A stretch of DNA of 64,000 nucleotides from Cornus controversa (GCA_026545225.1 CM048847.1:1054001-1118000); one strand, 5' to 3'. Positions 24,618-39,258 are shown, numbered from the stretch's first letter. The notes: generated by a model from the sequence alone, not told the origin. Numbers and translations are program-made.

Positions 24618-27600
24618 TGTCACGCCTCGATTCCCAAGGCCCGGAAACCGAGGTGTGAACCCCGTGAGATCACCCTCACGACATAACCTCCACCTGATCA
24701 GACAACTCAATTTCCTATTATTTTTACGAAAATCGGGCATGACCCATTCTAAATAATCAGCCCCTGGCATGATATACCTGCTTCACAATTTATATGGACA
24801 CTTGTGGGCACGTGTCCCCCCAGCATTTATATCTAAACAATAAAAATGGACACTTCTGGGCCCGTGTCCCCCCCCCAATATTTCTACAACACGCATAAAC
24901 AATCATAAATATACATGCCTCAGTCCTTGAATGTCCGTATTAAAAACATACATCACATGAATAAATACAATTGAAGGGACTGAATCAATATAAGCCTCTC
25001 CATACATTTAATCCAAATGTAACACGTCTATCTATCCAATGTTCTAGACATACATCAGATTCTAAGTAATCTAAACACTACCTCTGTAACCGGTGCTATC
25101 AGTTTCCCCAACTGACTCCAAAACCAGCAATACCTGCAAAACCTGGGAGGGGGTGAGCTCAAAGGCCCAACAAGGTGTGTAGAACCATACTATCACTGCT
25201 GCAGCAGGTCGATCCTCACATATTCTCAAAAATATACTTATGCACTTAAATATATCACAATATTTTAGACCATGCCCCACCTAGCATGCATGAACCAATG
25301 ATGTATATGGCTACTCTAGCACATATGAACATACAAAATCCACTATACATGATTTTAGAAATCATTTTCAACATGTTTGAGAACAGTAAACATTCAGCAC
25401 CAATATGTATATAGAACATATATGTCAAAGCATTTACATGACCAATGTAATTCATCTACTACATTTCCTACTCGACAAGTAGCAATCCCAAATGCAATGA
25501 AGATGCATTTAAACAGGAAAACATGCTTAACAGATAAACACATAAGCATAAATGTATTTTTCACCTTCCACGGTCATAATCCGATACATAAGACAAGCAT
25601 CAAAGCTTGCACATACTCTCACTTTCGGTCCTCATCCGATACCCCACATGATTGGCCCGCTCCGAGGATCATGTGACCTAGGACAACTCCGATAACCATC
25701 CTATGACCTTGACCTACTCCGCCAACGTCATACTTCCGGGGCAATATTTTGGTTTGCCCATTGGTGATTAGACCATATCAGCACCGTCACCAATTATTTG
25801 TCTACTCAAGGTGATTAGACCATATCAGCACCGTCACCGAGTATTAGGTGACTCAAAGTGGTTAGACCATATCAGCACCGCCACTGAGCCTATTTTGACT
25901 CAAGATGATTAGACCATATCAGCACCGTCACCGAGTCTTAGATGGTTCAAGGTGGTTAGACCATATCAGCACCGCCACCGAGTATTTACCTACTCCAAGG
26001 TGGATAGACCACTGTCACCGAGTATTTACCTACTCCAAGGTGACATAACCGCTCCAACACCCTCACCGTGACCGAGTATTGACCTACTCTGGGTGATTTG
26101 CCTACTTTATAACCACAACCATACCCGAGTATTAACCTACTCTAGGTAATTCAACCACACTTCCCCGTTTCCTCACGACGGCCCCATATATGCATTTCAA
26201 ACATATAAACACTAAGCATTCAATTTTGTGCTTCACAATGTACAAGCTAGTTTTAAGAAAACATAGTGTACGTTTCATCTCCGCATAACCACACATATAA
26301 TTACCTATACATGTAAACCCACGTACAATCACGTATGTGTCATTCCCCTCCTATACATGCAATATGGATGCATATATACCTAGCATAGTACTTCCATGCT
26401 TCAACCCATGCTTATGAATACTAAAAAGAAGTATTTAGCATACTTTTCACCACATTCCAATACATATAGCACATACATGTTCCAACACTTGCACAACACC
26501 TCACATATGCAAAACACTTCAACTTTAGCACATTTTTATCATGCTTCACCCATGCATACATTCTCTATATACAGATAGCATGCATTTCATTCATGTAATC
26601 CCACATGTAGTCACGTACATGTTAAATCATGCATATAAATCACATATGCACATGCATTAGCATAAATATAGTCATACTCTCATTCAATGCATACATTCAT
26701 CACAAGTGTCTAACATTCATTCTAATCATCATATATATATTAACATATATATATTGCATCACCTATACACGTATTATGCACGTATATGACACTTAGCATA
26801 ACCATGCTTCTCAAATGTTCATTGAGGCTATAATCATATTTAGCATGCACCTCTACCATTTTCCAACATATAATCACATACATATTCCAATCCATGCATA
26901 AAATCCACCTATGCATAAGCAATAACACATAGCCAAACATAAAATAATTTAGCATGTTTGACATGGGCTCAATCTACACCTATAAATATCACAATATACA
27001 CAAGCATTTAAATCTAGCATGCTTCAATATCCCAATTATATATATATATATACCCATATATGTATATACTATAACCACACTTATATATATATATATATAT
27101 AAGCACCTATATATATATATATAAATACCACATATGAACAATTAAGAGAACATATGTAAAATTAACGACGTATTTAAAATATATACGTAGGAGATAGAGG
27201 CAAGAATCAACTTGCCTTAGGTCCCGCTCTCAGCCGGTCCGTGCCTGCAAATCGGTCCATTTCCAAGTCTGGTCCGGTCCAGTCCTGTGTCGAAGCCCAC
27301 ACGAACATATCCATTGGACCATCTCGTTTCCTTTTCAAATTTCACGCTTGGCCCAATTCATGTCGTGGTCCAATCCCCATCATAACCCAATTCCGAGTTC
27401 AAGCCCACAAGGCCGTCATTCTTGGCCCAAACAACCGCAACCTTTGACCGCTACGGCTGCCCAAACTAAACCCACAAGTTTCGGCACCACCCGAAACCAC
27501 TACTAGCCAACAACATGAATCCAAGCTCAGCTCAACCGAACCAAAGAGATCCCGCAAATCAGCCACAATAAGCTCTACAAACCCGAGCTAAAACAGCCCC

Positions 27601-29016
27601 TAACCGAGCCATTACCTTGCTGCCAAACAAGCCAAAACAACCATTGTCCAGCCACCAAGCACCACCCCTACCAGCGCTCACCATCCTCGACACAACCATG
27701 GCCTACCATAGTCCGGCTATCAAGCCCGGAGTCACCAAAGTGGGCTGTCCGAACAGTCGTGAGAACTCATTCGGAGATCCACACAAGCAAACTATTCCCG
27801 GCCACCTCACGGCCAAGCCAAACCAAGCATCCCAAATAAACCATCCCAAAATCATGGCTGCCCAAGTAAATTAAATGTCTAGGCCCAAATCAAAGGACCA
27901 ACTGCACAACTCACAACTAGTACCAGCCACCTCAACTGTGACCACTCCCATACCATTCACAATCTATACCCGAAACCACCTCGAGCCAAAGCTGAACCAT
28001 CATCATCCGTAAATATATATATATATATACATATATATCACCATTCAATCCCCTTAGAACGGCCAGCTAAAACCGTGGCAGCAAGCAACCCACGGCTCAA
28101 CCCAATCATCCACCATCGAACACCGCTACACCCGAGCCAAACACCACCCAAAACCCCAGCAATTCCGGCCAAGGGAACCGTCCACTGCCGCCGTGAACCA
28201 CCCCGATAAGCTGTCCGAACAGCCGTGAAAGCCCAGACCCACCGTGAGCAACCGAAGCCTAACCCAACACGACCCACCGCCGGCCACTACCATGGCCGGA
28301 ACCCACCTGCCGAAGACCCTTCCGAGCCCCTGCTAGAGCCGCCGAAACCAACCGGAAACCCAGCCGTGAGAACTCCCTTCGCGAACGGCTCAGCCGAACC
28401 GAGCCTCCACGCGCACCTCCTCTAACCCGCGAACCCACCGGCGACCGAACCCAGTTCGTGGGACTACCTCCAGCCGTCGCCGCCTTCAGCCGCCACTCCA
28501 GCCGCTGCCGGAGTACCACCAGCCGAAGCCCCTTCTTCTTCTCTCCCGATCTCTTCCTCGGCTTCTCTCTCTCTCTCCCCGATCACCTTTTTCTCTTCTT
28601 TTCTTTTCTTTTCTTTTTCTTTCTTTTTCCCTTTCTTTTTCTCTTTCTTTTCTTTTGGGTCAGCCGAAGACCACCACTTGGTCTTTCTCCTTCCTTCATT
28701 TTGGTCCACATATACATATTTATATATATATGTGTGTGTGTGTAACACCATATACACTATTGACCCATTTTATGCACAAAATCACAATTGTGCATCTCCA
28801 TGTATTCTTAATTACATAAAGCCCATCATATGCATATATATATATATTCCCATATATATATATATCTATATCCTCCAACTTCATATATATATATATATAA
28901 TTCCATATATATATATATATAAATCATATTTCTGAATTTTTAATTTATTCAAAAAAAAAAAATCGGTCCGGTCCAAAATCACCCGGAACCGGTCAAAAAT
29001 TATTCCGGTCCTTACA
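24618..29016 (-). mobile_element. Solo LTR 1 of the long-LTR family (4399 bp)
   Basis: The plus strand starts TGTCACGCCTCG and ends GGTCCTTACA, the complement of the family LTR. It is flanked by the 5-bp direct repeat TTAAA (24613-24617 and 29017-29021), and the satellite resumes in phase. There is no interior sequence, so it is a solo LTR from LTR-LTR recombination. It contains the duplicated GTGTCC/GGACAC motif (about 24795-24880), the hairpin array (25762-26150), the AGGCAAG hairpin (about 27199-27219), a GC-rich segment, a pyrimidine tract (about 28530-28660) and AT microsatellites. No gene is seen. Confidence 0.92.
25762..26150 (-). repeat. Tandem hairpin repeats within solo LTR 1
   Basis: Degenerate repeats of about 40-50 bp. 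On the sense strand each has the form CACC-TTG-GAGTA...TACTC-GGTG. They are more diverged than those in the LARD and Tekay-like LTRs; several units carry GAGTC instead of GAGTA. Confidence 0.7.
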
Positions 29017-32000
29017 TTAAACAAGTTTAGTTTGAGTTGTTCTGATTCAAAAACCCATTCCTTGAGAAGTCGTGCCATAATCAGAATCGTAAGTTTCTTT
29101 TTTCCAAATTAGACCATCAAAGCATCCAAAAGAAGTGACGAACATGTCAATCCGATCTTCATCACAACCGTATGGTGCTTTGTTCCAAGTTCGACCGTTT
29201 GGACATCTAAAGGAAACAATTAGCAAGCTACCAACCATTTTAAACTTGTTTCATTTGAGTTGTTTTGATTCGAAAACCGCATTCCAAGAGAAGTCGTGCC
29301 ATAATACTAATCTTACACTGCTTTTTTCTAAATGAAACCATTAAAGCGTCCCAAAGAAACGACGAGCTTGTCAATCCGATCTTCATCCGTGTTTGTTTGA
29401 GTTATTCTGAGTCGAAAGAACAATTGCTTGCAATAATCAGGCATGACGACAACCGTATGGCGCTTTGTGCTAGAATTGACCATCTGGATGTCCAGAAGAA
29501 TAGAGAATGACAACAACGGTTTCGAACTTGTTTCGTTTGACTTGTCCTGATTCGAAAAGTCCCAATCGACGTGAAATCGTGCCATACCTAGAATTATACG
29601 TTGCTTTATGCCAAATTCAACCGTCAGGATGTCCTGAATCGAAAAAAGTAATTCCATGCTGCACCCATGAATGATCACAACCGTATGGTGCTCTATGCCA
29701 ACTTCAACCATCTGGACAAGTAAAAGAAACAATTCCCAAGCTATCGATGATTTTAAACAAGTTTAGTTTGAGTTGTTCTGATTCAAAAACCCATTCCTTG
29801 AGAAGTCGTGCCATAATCGGAATCGTAAGTTTCTTTTTTCCAAATTAGACCATCAAAGCATCCAAAAGAAGTGACGAACATGTCAATCCGATCTTCATCA
29901 TAACCGTATGGTGCTTTGTTCCAAGTTCGACCGTTTGGACATCTAAAGGAAACAATTAGCAAGCTACCAACCATTTTAAACTTGTTTCATTTGAGTTGTT
30001 TTGATTCGAAAACTGCATTCCAAGAGAAGTCGTGCCATAATACTAATCATACGCTGCTTTTTTATAAATGAAACCATCAAAGCGTCCCAAAGAAATGACG
30101 AGCATGTCGATCCGATCTTCATCCATGTTTGTTTGAGTTGTTCTGAGTCGAAAGAACAATTGCTTGCAATAATCAGGCATGACGACAACCGTATGGCGCT
30201 TTGTGCTAGAATTGACCATCTGGATGTTCAAAAAAATAGAGAATGACAACAACGATTTAGAACTTGTTTCGTTTGACTTGTCCTGATTTGAAAAGTCTAA
30301 TCCACGTGAAATTATGCCATACTTAGAATTATACATTGCTTTATTCCAAATTCAACCATCAGGACGTCCTGAATCGAAAATAGTAATTCCTTGCTGCACT
30401 CATGAATGATCACAACCGTATGGTGCTCTATGCCAACTTCAACCATCTGGAAAAGTAAAAGAAACAATTCCCAAGCTATCAAGGATTTTAAACAAGTTTA
30501 GTTTGAGTTGTTCTGATTCAAAAACCCATTCCTTGAGAAGTCGTGCCATAATCAGAATCGTAAGTTTCTTTTTTCCAAATTAGACTATCAAAGCATCCAA
30601 AAGAAGTGACGAACATGTCAATCCGATCTTCATCACAACCGTATGGTGCTTTGTTCCAAGTTCGACCGTTTGGACATCTAAAGGAAACAATTAGCAAGCT
30701 ACCAACCATTTTAAACTTGTTTCATTTGAGTTGTTTTGATTTGAAAACCGCATTCCAAGAGAAGTCGTGCCATAATACTAATCGTACGCTGCTTTTTTCT
30801 AAATGAAACCATCAAAGCGTCCCAAAGAAACGACGAGCATGTCAATCCGATCTTCATCCGTGTTTGTTTGAGTTGTTCTGAGTCGAAAGAACAATTACTT
30901 GCAATAATCAGGCATGACGACAACCGTATGGCGCTTTGTGCTAGAATTGACCATCTGGATGTCCAGAAGAATAGAGAATGACTACAACGGTTTCGAACTT
31001 GTTTCGTTTGACTTGTCCTGATTCGAAAAGTCCCAATCCACGTGAAATCGTGCCATACCTAGAATTATACGTTGCTTTATGCCAAATTCAACCGTCAGGA
31101 TGTCCTGAATTGAAAAGAGTAATTCCATGCTGCACCCATGAATGATCACAACCGTATGGTGCTCTATGCCAACTTCAACCATCTGGACAAGTAAAAGAAA
31201 CAATTCCCAAGCTATCGATGATTTTAAACAAGTTTAGTTTGAGTTGTTCTAATTCAAAAACCCATTCCTTGAGAAGTCGTGCCATAATCAGAATCGTAAG
31301 TTTCTTTTTTCCAAATTAGACCATCAAAGCATCCAAAAGAAGTGACGAACATGTCAATCCGATCTTCATCACAACCGTATGGTGCTTTGTTCCAAGTTCG
31401 ACCGTTTGGACATCTAAAGGAAACAATTAGCAAGCTACCAACCATTTTAAACTTGTTTCATTTGAGTTGTTTTGATTCGAAAACTGCATTCCAAGAGAAG
31501 TCGTGCCATAATACTAATCATACGCTGCTTTAATCTAAATGAAACCATCAAAGAATCCCAAAGAAACGATGAGCATGTCGATCCGATCTTCATCCATGTT
31601 TGTTTGAGTTGTTCTGAGTTGAAAAGAACAATTGCTTGCAATAATCAGGCATGACGACAACCGTATGGCGCTTTGTGCTAGAATTGACCATCTGGATGTC
31701 CAGAAGAATAGAGAATGACAACAACGGTTTTGAACTTGTTTCGTTTGACTTGTCCTGATTCGAAAAGTCCCAATCCACGTGAAATCGTGCCATACCTAGA
31801 ATTATACGTTACTTTATGCCAAATTCAACCATCAGGATGTCCTGAATCGAAAAGAGTAATTCCATGCTGCACCCATGAATGATCACAACCGTATGGTGCT
31901 CTATGCCAACTTCAACCATCTGGACAAGTAAAAGAGACAATTCCCAAGCTATCGATGATTTTAAACAAGTTTAGTTTGAGTTGTTCTGATTCAAAAACCC

Positions 32001-34418
32001 ATTCCTTGAGAAGTCGTGCCATAATCAGAATCGTAAGTTTCTTTTTTCCAAATTAGACCATCAAAGCATCCAAAAGAAGTGACGAACATGTCAATCCGAT
32101 CTTCATCACAACCGTATGGTGCTTTGTTCCAAGTTCGACCGTTTGGACATCTAAAGGAAACAATTAGCAAGCTACCAACCATTTTAAACTTGTTTCATTT
32201 GAGTTGTTTTGATTCAAAAACTGCATTCCAAGAGAAGTCGTGCCATAATACTAATCGTACGCTGCTTTTTTATAAATGAAACCATCAAAGCGTCCCAAAG
32301 AAACGACGAGCATGTCGATTCGATCTTCATCCATGTTTGTTTGAGTTGTTCTGAGTCGAAAAGAACAATTGCTTGCAATAATCAGGCATGACGACAACCG
32401 TATGGCGCTTTGTGCTAGAATTGACCATCTGGATGTTCAGAAAAATAGAGAATGACAAGAACGATTTCGAACTTGTTTCGTTTGACTTGTCCTGATTTGA
32501 AAAATCCAATCCATATGAAATCGTGCCATACTTAGAATTATACATTGCTTTATGCCAAATTCAACCATCAGGACGTCCTGAATCAAAAATAGTAATTCCT
32601 TGCTGCACTCATGAATGATCACAACCGTATGGTGCTCTATGCCAACTACAACCATCTGGAAAAGTAAAAGAAACAATTCCCAAGCTATCGAGGATTTTAA
32701 ACAAGTTTAGTTTGAGTTGTTCTGATTCAAAAACCCATTCCTTGAGAAGTCGTGCCATAATCAGAATCGTAAGTTTCTTTTTTCCAAATTAGACCATCAA
32801 AGCATCCAAAAGAAGTGACGAACATGTCAATCCGATCTTCATCATAACCGTATGGTGCTTTGTTCCAAGTTCGACCGTTTGGACATCTAAAGGAAACAAT
32901 TAGCAAGCTACCAACCATTTTAAACTTGTTTCATTTGAGTTGTTTTGATTCGAAAACTGCATTCCAAGAGAAGTCGTGCCATAATACTAATCATACGCTG
33001 CTTTAATCTAAATGAAACCATCAAAGAATCCCAAAGAAACGATGAGCATGTCGATCCGATCTTCATCCATGTTTGTTTGAGTTGTTCTGAGTTGAAAAGA
33101 ACAATTGCTTGCAATAATCAGGCATGACGACAACCGTATGGCGCTTTGTGCTAGAATTGACCATCTGGATGTCCAGAAGAATAGAGAATGACAACAACGG
33201 TTTTGAACTTGTTTCGTTTGACTTGTCCTGATTCGAAAAGTCCCAATCCACGTGAAATCGTGCCATACCTAGAATTATACGTTACTTTATGCCAAATTCA
33301 ACCGTCAGGATGTCCTGAATCGAAAAGAGTAATTCCATGCTGCACCCATGAATGATCACAACCGTATGGTGCTCTATGCCAACTTCAACCATCTGGACAA
33401 GTAAAAGAGACAATTCCCAAGCTATCGATGATTTTAAACAAGTTTAGTTTGAGTTGTTCTGATTCAAAAACCCATTCCTTGAGAAGTCGTGCCATAATCA
33501 GAATCGTAAGTTTCTTTTTTCCAAATTAGACCATCAAAGCATCCAAAAGAAGTGACGAACATGTCAATCCGATCTTCATCACAACCGTATGGTGCTTTGT
33601 TCCAAGTTCGACCGTTTGGACATCTAAAGGAAACAATTAGCAAGCTACCAACCATTTTAAACTTGTTTCATTTGAGTTGTTTTGATTCAAAAACTGCATT
33701 CCAAGAGAAGTCGTGCCATAATACTAATCGTACGCTGCTTTTTTATAAATGAAACCATCAAAGCGTCCCAAAGAAACGACGAGCATGTCGATTCGATCTT
33801 CATCCATGTTTGTTTGAGTTGTTCTGAGTCGAAAAGAACAATTGCTTGCAATAATCAGGCATGACGACAACCGTATGGCGCTTTGTGCTAGAATTGACCA
33901 TCTGGATGTTCAGAAAAATAGAGAATGACAAGAACGATTTCGAACTTGTTTCGTTTGACTTGTCCTGATTTGAAAAATCCAATCCATATGAAATCGTGCC
34001 ATACTTAGAATTATACATTGCTTTATGCCAAATTCAACCATCAGGACGTCCTGAATCAAAAATAGTAATTCCTTGCTGCACTCATGAATGATCACAACCG
34101 TATGGTGCTCTATGCCAACTACAACCATCTGGAAAAGTAAAAGAAACAATTCCCAAGCTATCGAGGATTTTAAACAAGTTTAGTTTGAGTTGTTCTGATT
34201 CAAAAACCCATTCCTTGAGAAGTCGTGCCATAATCAGAATCGTAAGTTTCTTTTTTCCAAATTAGACCATCAAAGCATCCAAAAGAAGTGACGAACATGT
34301 CAATCCGATCTTCATCACAACCGTATGGTGCTTTGTTCCAAGTTCGACCGTTTGGACATCTAAAGGAAACAATTAGCAAGCTACCAACCATTTTAAACTT
34401 GTTTCATTTGAGTTGTTT
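29017..34418. repeat. Satellite array block 2 (about 7.3 monomers)
   Basis: The same approximately 736-bp satellite continues in phase from block 1 after the TTAAA target duplication. The monomer order by type is I, III-like, I, I, II, I, II. It ends at the TGTTT target duplication (34414-34418) of solo LTR 2. No gene is seen. Confidence 0.96.
31254..34199. repeat. Higher-order repeat: 1473-bp dimer, two copies
   Basis: Copies at 31254-32726 and 32727-34199 share private variants 1473 bp apart: GTTGAAAAGAAC (31619, 33092), AAGAGACAATTCCC (31932, 33405) and CAACTACAACC (32644, 34117). A few differences were noticed, so the duplication is recent but not brand new. Confidence 0.88.
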
Positions 34419-36459
34419 TGTCACGCCCCGGTTTCCGACACCCGGTTAGGAGCGAGGGAAATGGGGGTGAGTCTGTAATTTCACCTCAAGATCCGAAACC
34501 TTAATCTCATTTTAATCTATTCTATTGCGGAAGCGTTCTATATGCACACCCTTCAAGTGGCATTAGATCATCAATGGCCCTTGCAAATGATTTTCACGAA
34601 AATCGGGCATGACCCATTCTAAATAATCAACTCCTGGCATATCACACCTGCTTTACAATTCATATGGACACTTCTGGGCACGTGTCCCCCCAGCATTTCT
34701 ACAACATGCATAATATATTCAAAAATATACATGTCTCAGTCCTTGAATGTCCGTATTAAAAACATACATCACATGAATGGAATACATCTAAAGGATTAGC
34801 TCAACATAATCACTTCATACATTTAATCCAAATGTAATGCGTCTATCCAAATCCTGAACATAAATTAGATTCTAAGGGATCTATCTACTACCTCTGCAAT
34901 TGGTGCTATCAGTTTCCCCAACTGACTCCATAATCGGCAATACCTGCAAAACCCTGGAGGGGGTGAGCTCAAAGGCCCAACAAGGTAAGTAGAACCATAC
35001 TATCATCGCAGCAGCAGGTCGATCCTCACATATTCTCAAAAATATACAAGCACTTAAATATATCATAATATTTAAAGTCATGCCCCTCCTAGCATGCATG
35101 AACTAACATTGCACATGGCAGTTCTAGCACTTATGAACATTTAAATCAACTATACATGACTTATGAAAATCATTTACAACATGTTCAAAAGCAATACACA
35201 TCCAGCATTCATATGTATAGAAAACATATATAAACAGAAGCATTTACATGAACAATGTAAATCAAATACCACATCACCTACTCAACAGGATCCATAGATT
35301 CATGCATAAACGCACATTAAATCGCTACATGTCTACATGATATGTATACATGCTTTTTACCCATAAACAATCACGTTTTTCAAATCATGCGTGATGCTTT
35401 CCACCTCAATGCATATACATAGATATATATGTATATATATATATATATCAAATTGACAGTCACATTTCGTATATATAACTCACGCCACAAATTTCCGGAA
35501 ATCAATTCAATGGGGACTAAGCTTATCACACCATCCATAGTAAGGGTCTCTTCGGCACCCAAACTCTGCTTGTGCTTTATCGGGTTGCTAACCCGAAGGG
35601 AGCACCTCCTCTTGGCCAAGTTTTGGGTCTTTCACCCTAGGGACCATTCCCTCATCTTAATTCTCAATGTTGTCACGCCCCAAAAACTCGCTTTTCAAAT
35701 AGTGCACATAATCACATCAATGCACTTATCCACACCATGAATGCATTTTTGTCAAATCAATGCATTTTCCTTTCACCTCAAGATTGTCACAATGTCATCA
35801 CACTCATATCATGGAAATCGTCATGCTTATGCATTTTTCAAGAAAGTCATATCTTTCATGCATAAATCTATAAACACCACATTTTCACGTTTTCACCAAT
35901 GAACACACTTTTCACAGAAATCATTCATAATCACATTTGCACATACACAACATATATATAGATGTCACATCTTGCATATAATCACATATATACATATATT
36001 AGCATAAATATAACCATGCTTTCATTCCAATCATGTATTCACTACGAGCAACCAACATGCATTCTTACAACCATATGCAATCACGCAATATATATGTCTG
36101 TATATATATATATCATGTCACCCATATAGATAGCAAAAACATACCTAATATTTCACATACTTCATGCTTTTCCAATGCCCTTCTATACTATAACCAATTT
36201 AGCATGCATTTACCACTACACCAATATATAAACACGTATATATTTATGTATACTCAACTCATGCATAGGAATCATATAGGCATGCAAGGCAACATCTAGC
36301 TAAATATATATACATAATTTAGCATACTTTACATGGCTCAATCCCTAAACATGCATATAACAATGCAAATCAACATCAGAATCTAACAATGCTCTTACCC
36401 TCCAAGCCCACACATATATATATATACACCCACATATATATGTATCCTCACATCCCACG

Positions 36460-36490
<31 letters not shown>

Positions 36491-37616
36491 ACCTTTATAT
36501 ATATATATGCACATACATACATGCAAACGCCACATATGACTAAATTAAGAACATATGTAAAATAAATCAACATATTTAAAATATACATAGAGATAGAGGC
36601 AAGAATCAACTTGCCTTAGGTCCCACTTTTACTAAGCCTGCATCTGCAAAGCGGTCCGTCTCCAAGTCCCGGTCCAGTCACGTGTCGAAGCCCACACGAA
36701 CAAATCCACTGGACCAGTTCATTTCCTCCTTGCTAATTCCTGCGCTTGGCCCAATTCATGTTGTGGCCCAATCTTCATCAAGTCCATTCCAAGCTTAAAC
36801 CAATTCCAATATGAAATCAAATGGAACCCAACCCAAATTTAATTCCAACCCAACTCCAAGGTCCAAGCCCGCTATTAATGAGGGCCCAAATCGCAACCCA
36901 TTACTTTCAAGCCCAATATACAATGTAGACCCATAATCGGCCATCCACTGCCACCACCTTGGACCACCATGCATCAACCATGCGAAGCCCAACCAAAACC
37001 CAGCCACAACCAATACCCAAACCAATTCAGTTTCCAATACCAAGCTGTCACCATTCAACTTTACAAACTATGGCAGCCACCGTCATCACCACTTCGGTGA
37101 AGACCCACAGTCGAATCCAAATCCGCAAGCTACAACCACGAGGCCACCCCTTTGAAGCAAAAGCAGTCTCCACCGAACCCACATGGAAGGGCCCAATCCA
37201 GCACCTCCAACAGTCCACACATTCTGTCACCACCACAGCCTCCTCCTTAGCCTCAAACAACAGAAACCAAACACCATTGATCAGCCCCAATCGAACCCGT
37301 TGCCTCCGTAAACCACCATGACTTTCACCCTCAAACTCAACCAAGAAAAGTCACCCAAAACACAACCGTAGTGAACCCACCACTCAGCCGAGACCAAACA
37401 CTACGAACCACAATGGACCACCTCTGCCACAAGCCCCAAACAGCCTCATACCGCCGTCCGAAGCCACCGCCGTGTCACGGCCACCACCAGCCGTGAACCC
37501 AAAACGCACGACAGCCCCCTCGCAGAACTGCCGTAGCCGAACCCCAGCCGAGCTCAACCCCCAAATCGAACCAAGCGAAGCCCCATCCGAAGCCTCTGCC
37601 GTCGCCGGAGTGCCAC
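34419..37616 (-). mobile_element. Solo LTR 2, first part (interrupted by the LARD)
   Basis: It starts TGTCACGCCCCGG on the plus strand, the complement of the family LTR end. It carries the G-box (34679-34684), a module with CGGGTTGCTAACCCG (35581-35595), AT microsatellites, the AGGCAAG hairpin (about 36597-36617) and a GC-rich segment, and breaks off at GCCAC (37612-37616), the LARD target duplication. Its module content groups it with E1 rather than with solo LTR 1 and the LARD. No gene is seen. Confidence 0.9.
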
Positions 37617-38011
37617 TGTAAGGACCGGAATAATTTTGACCGGTTCCGGATGAATTTTGACCGGATTTATTTTTTCGAATAAATTAAATTCGGAAAGATG
37701 TGGGTATATATATATATATATATACATATATATTGGACGGAGGATGCATATATAAATATATATATGGAGATATGTATATTTATATGGAATATATTTATAT
37801 TAAATTATAAATATATTTATTGAGTACATGCATTATTATATATACACATAAAAGTGTGTATATGTGTGGGCTTATATGCAAATATGAAGAAGTGTGGGTG
37901 CACATGCATAATTATATGTATTGTGTAGCATATATCATATATATATTTATATATGAGTAATATGTGGACCAAAAGAGTGATGAGAAGATAAAAGACCCAA
38001 GTGGGTCGGCT

Positions 38012-38130
38012 GAAAGAGAAGAAAAGAAAAGGAAAAGAAGAAAGGAAAAAGAAAAGAAAAAGAAAAGAAAAAGAAGAGGGAAGAGGAGATCGGGGAGAGA
38101 GAAAGAGAGAGTGACGCCGAGAGAGAAGGG
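38012..38130 (+). repeat. Purine (GA) tract conserved in the long LTRs
   Basis: Almost uninterrupted A/G on the sense strand: GAAAAG-type repeats followed by GAGAGA. The equivalent tract occurs in every copy that covers the position (complements at about 5935-6065, 28530-28660 and 48905-49050; a direct copy at about 44843-44961). It could form triplex or other non-B DNA. Confidence 0.7.
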
Positions 38131-39238
38131 GCTTCGGTGCTCCGGCGGCTGCCCCGACGTGGGCCTCTCGACGGCCAGCCGCGGTTGGTGGCAGCGGCCG
38201 AAGGCGGTGGTTGCAGGTGAGCACGGTGGGGGTTTCACCTGGGCGACGGCGGTCGCGACGGCTGGGTTCGGCTGCAGCGGTCACGGCTGAGGCTCGTTTG
38301 GCCGTGGCGGGTGGCGACGGTGCTGGCGGCTCGGTCGGCTGGATCGCTGGGTTTAGCAGGTGAGTTGGGCTTCGGATGCTCACGGTGGATCTGGGTTTTC
38401 ACGGCTGTTTGGACAGCTTATTTGGGGTGGTTCACGGCGACAGTGGACGGTTCTCTTGGCCGAAAGTGCTGGGGTTTTGGGTGGTGTTTGGCTCGGTTGT
38501 AGCAATGTTCGACGGTGGAGACACGGCTGTGTTTGGTTCCGGGTTGGGTTTGGTTCATGATGGTCCGATCATGGTGGGTTTTCGGATGGTTTGACCGGGG
38601 GTTGACGGGGCTTCGGTTCGGGCTGGTGGTGCTCGGTTTTGTGGACTTGGGTGGTGGTTTTCCGGCGCGGATCTGGCTGGGGCCATTTGGCTGTGGCGGT
38701 TCGATTGGGTTCGACCATGTGGACTGTTTGGGTACTCGGCTGTTATGGGTTTTGCTTGGGCAGCCACATTTTTGGGCTGTTATGGGGTTGTGCATTGTTG
38801 TTGGATGGTTAACTTGGGTTTGTAGAGCTGGATAGGGCTGGTTTATGGGTTCCATTGTTTTGGATAAAGATGACTCGTTTGGATGATGCATCCGGTTTGT
38901 TTGGGTGGTTGATGGTTGAACCGGGTGGCGTTGACTGCCGGTTTGAAATTGTTTGGCGGTAGGTTGGGTTGTGAGTTGTTTTGGTTATCCGAACGAGAGG
39001 GATTCACAGCAGGTTATGATTTGGTTGGACTTTGCTCACGGTTGGTGAGGAAGATGGTAGTTCACGGTGGTTAGACAGTGTGGGATTGATCGTATGGGCT
39101 TTGACCATAGGTTGGACCAAGCATGGAAACAAAAAGAGAAGGAACGAAAGCGGGTTCGTGGGTGACTTGGACACGGAACTGGATCGGGCTTGGAAATAGG
39201 CCGTTTTGCAGGCACGGACCGGTTGAGAGCGGGACTTA

Positions 39239-39258
39239 AGGCAAGTTGATTCTTGCCT
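39239..39258 (+). promoter_or_regulatory. Conserved AGGCAAG hairpin in the long LTR
   Basis: AGGCAAG-TTGATT-CTTGCCT is a perfect 7-bp stem with a 6-nt loop. The same hairpin, loop included, is present in all six long-LTR copies covering this position (about 4869, 6821, 27199, 36597, 39239, 46070), while the flanks vary. Its function is unknown; a structural or regulatory element is possible. Confidence 0.6.

Noticed and set aside
27040..27125. (TA)n tracts in the LTRs as promoters or origins
   Set aside because: They are microsatellites of variable length in each copy, and length differs even between the two LTRs of the young LARD. No positional signal.
37817..38383. 188-codon minus-strand ORF with Ser/Phe/Leu-rich tail, repeated at 44648-45214
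   Set aside because: It lies in both LTR copies antisense to the purine tract, and its composition comes from TTTTC repeats and GC-rich sequence. There is no domain or start context.
38311..38891. Plus- and minus-strand ORFs up to 157 codons in the LARD LTR G-rich segment (repeated at 45142-45722)
   Set aside because: They are open in several frames on both strands and identical in both LTRs. The corresponding positions of other LTR copies do not keep them.
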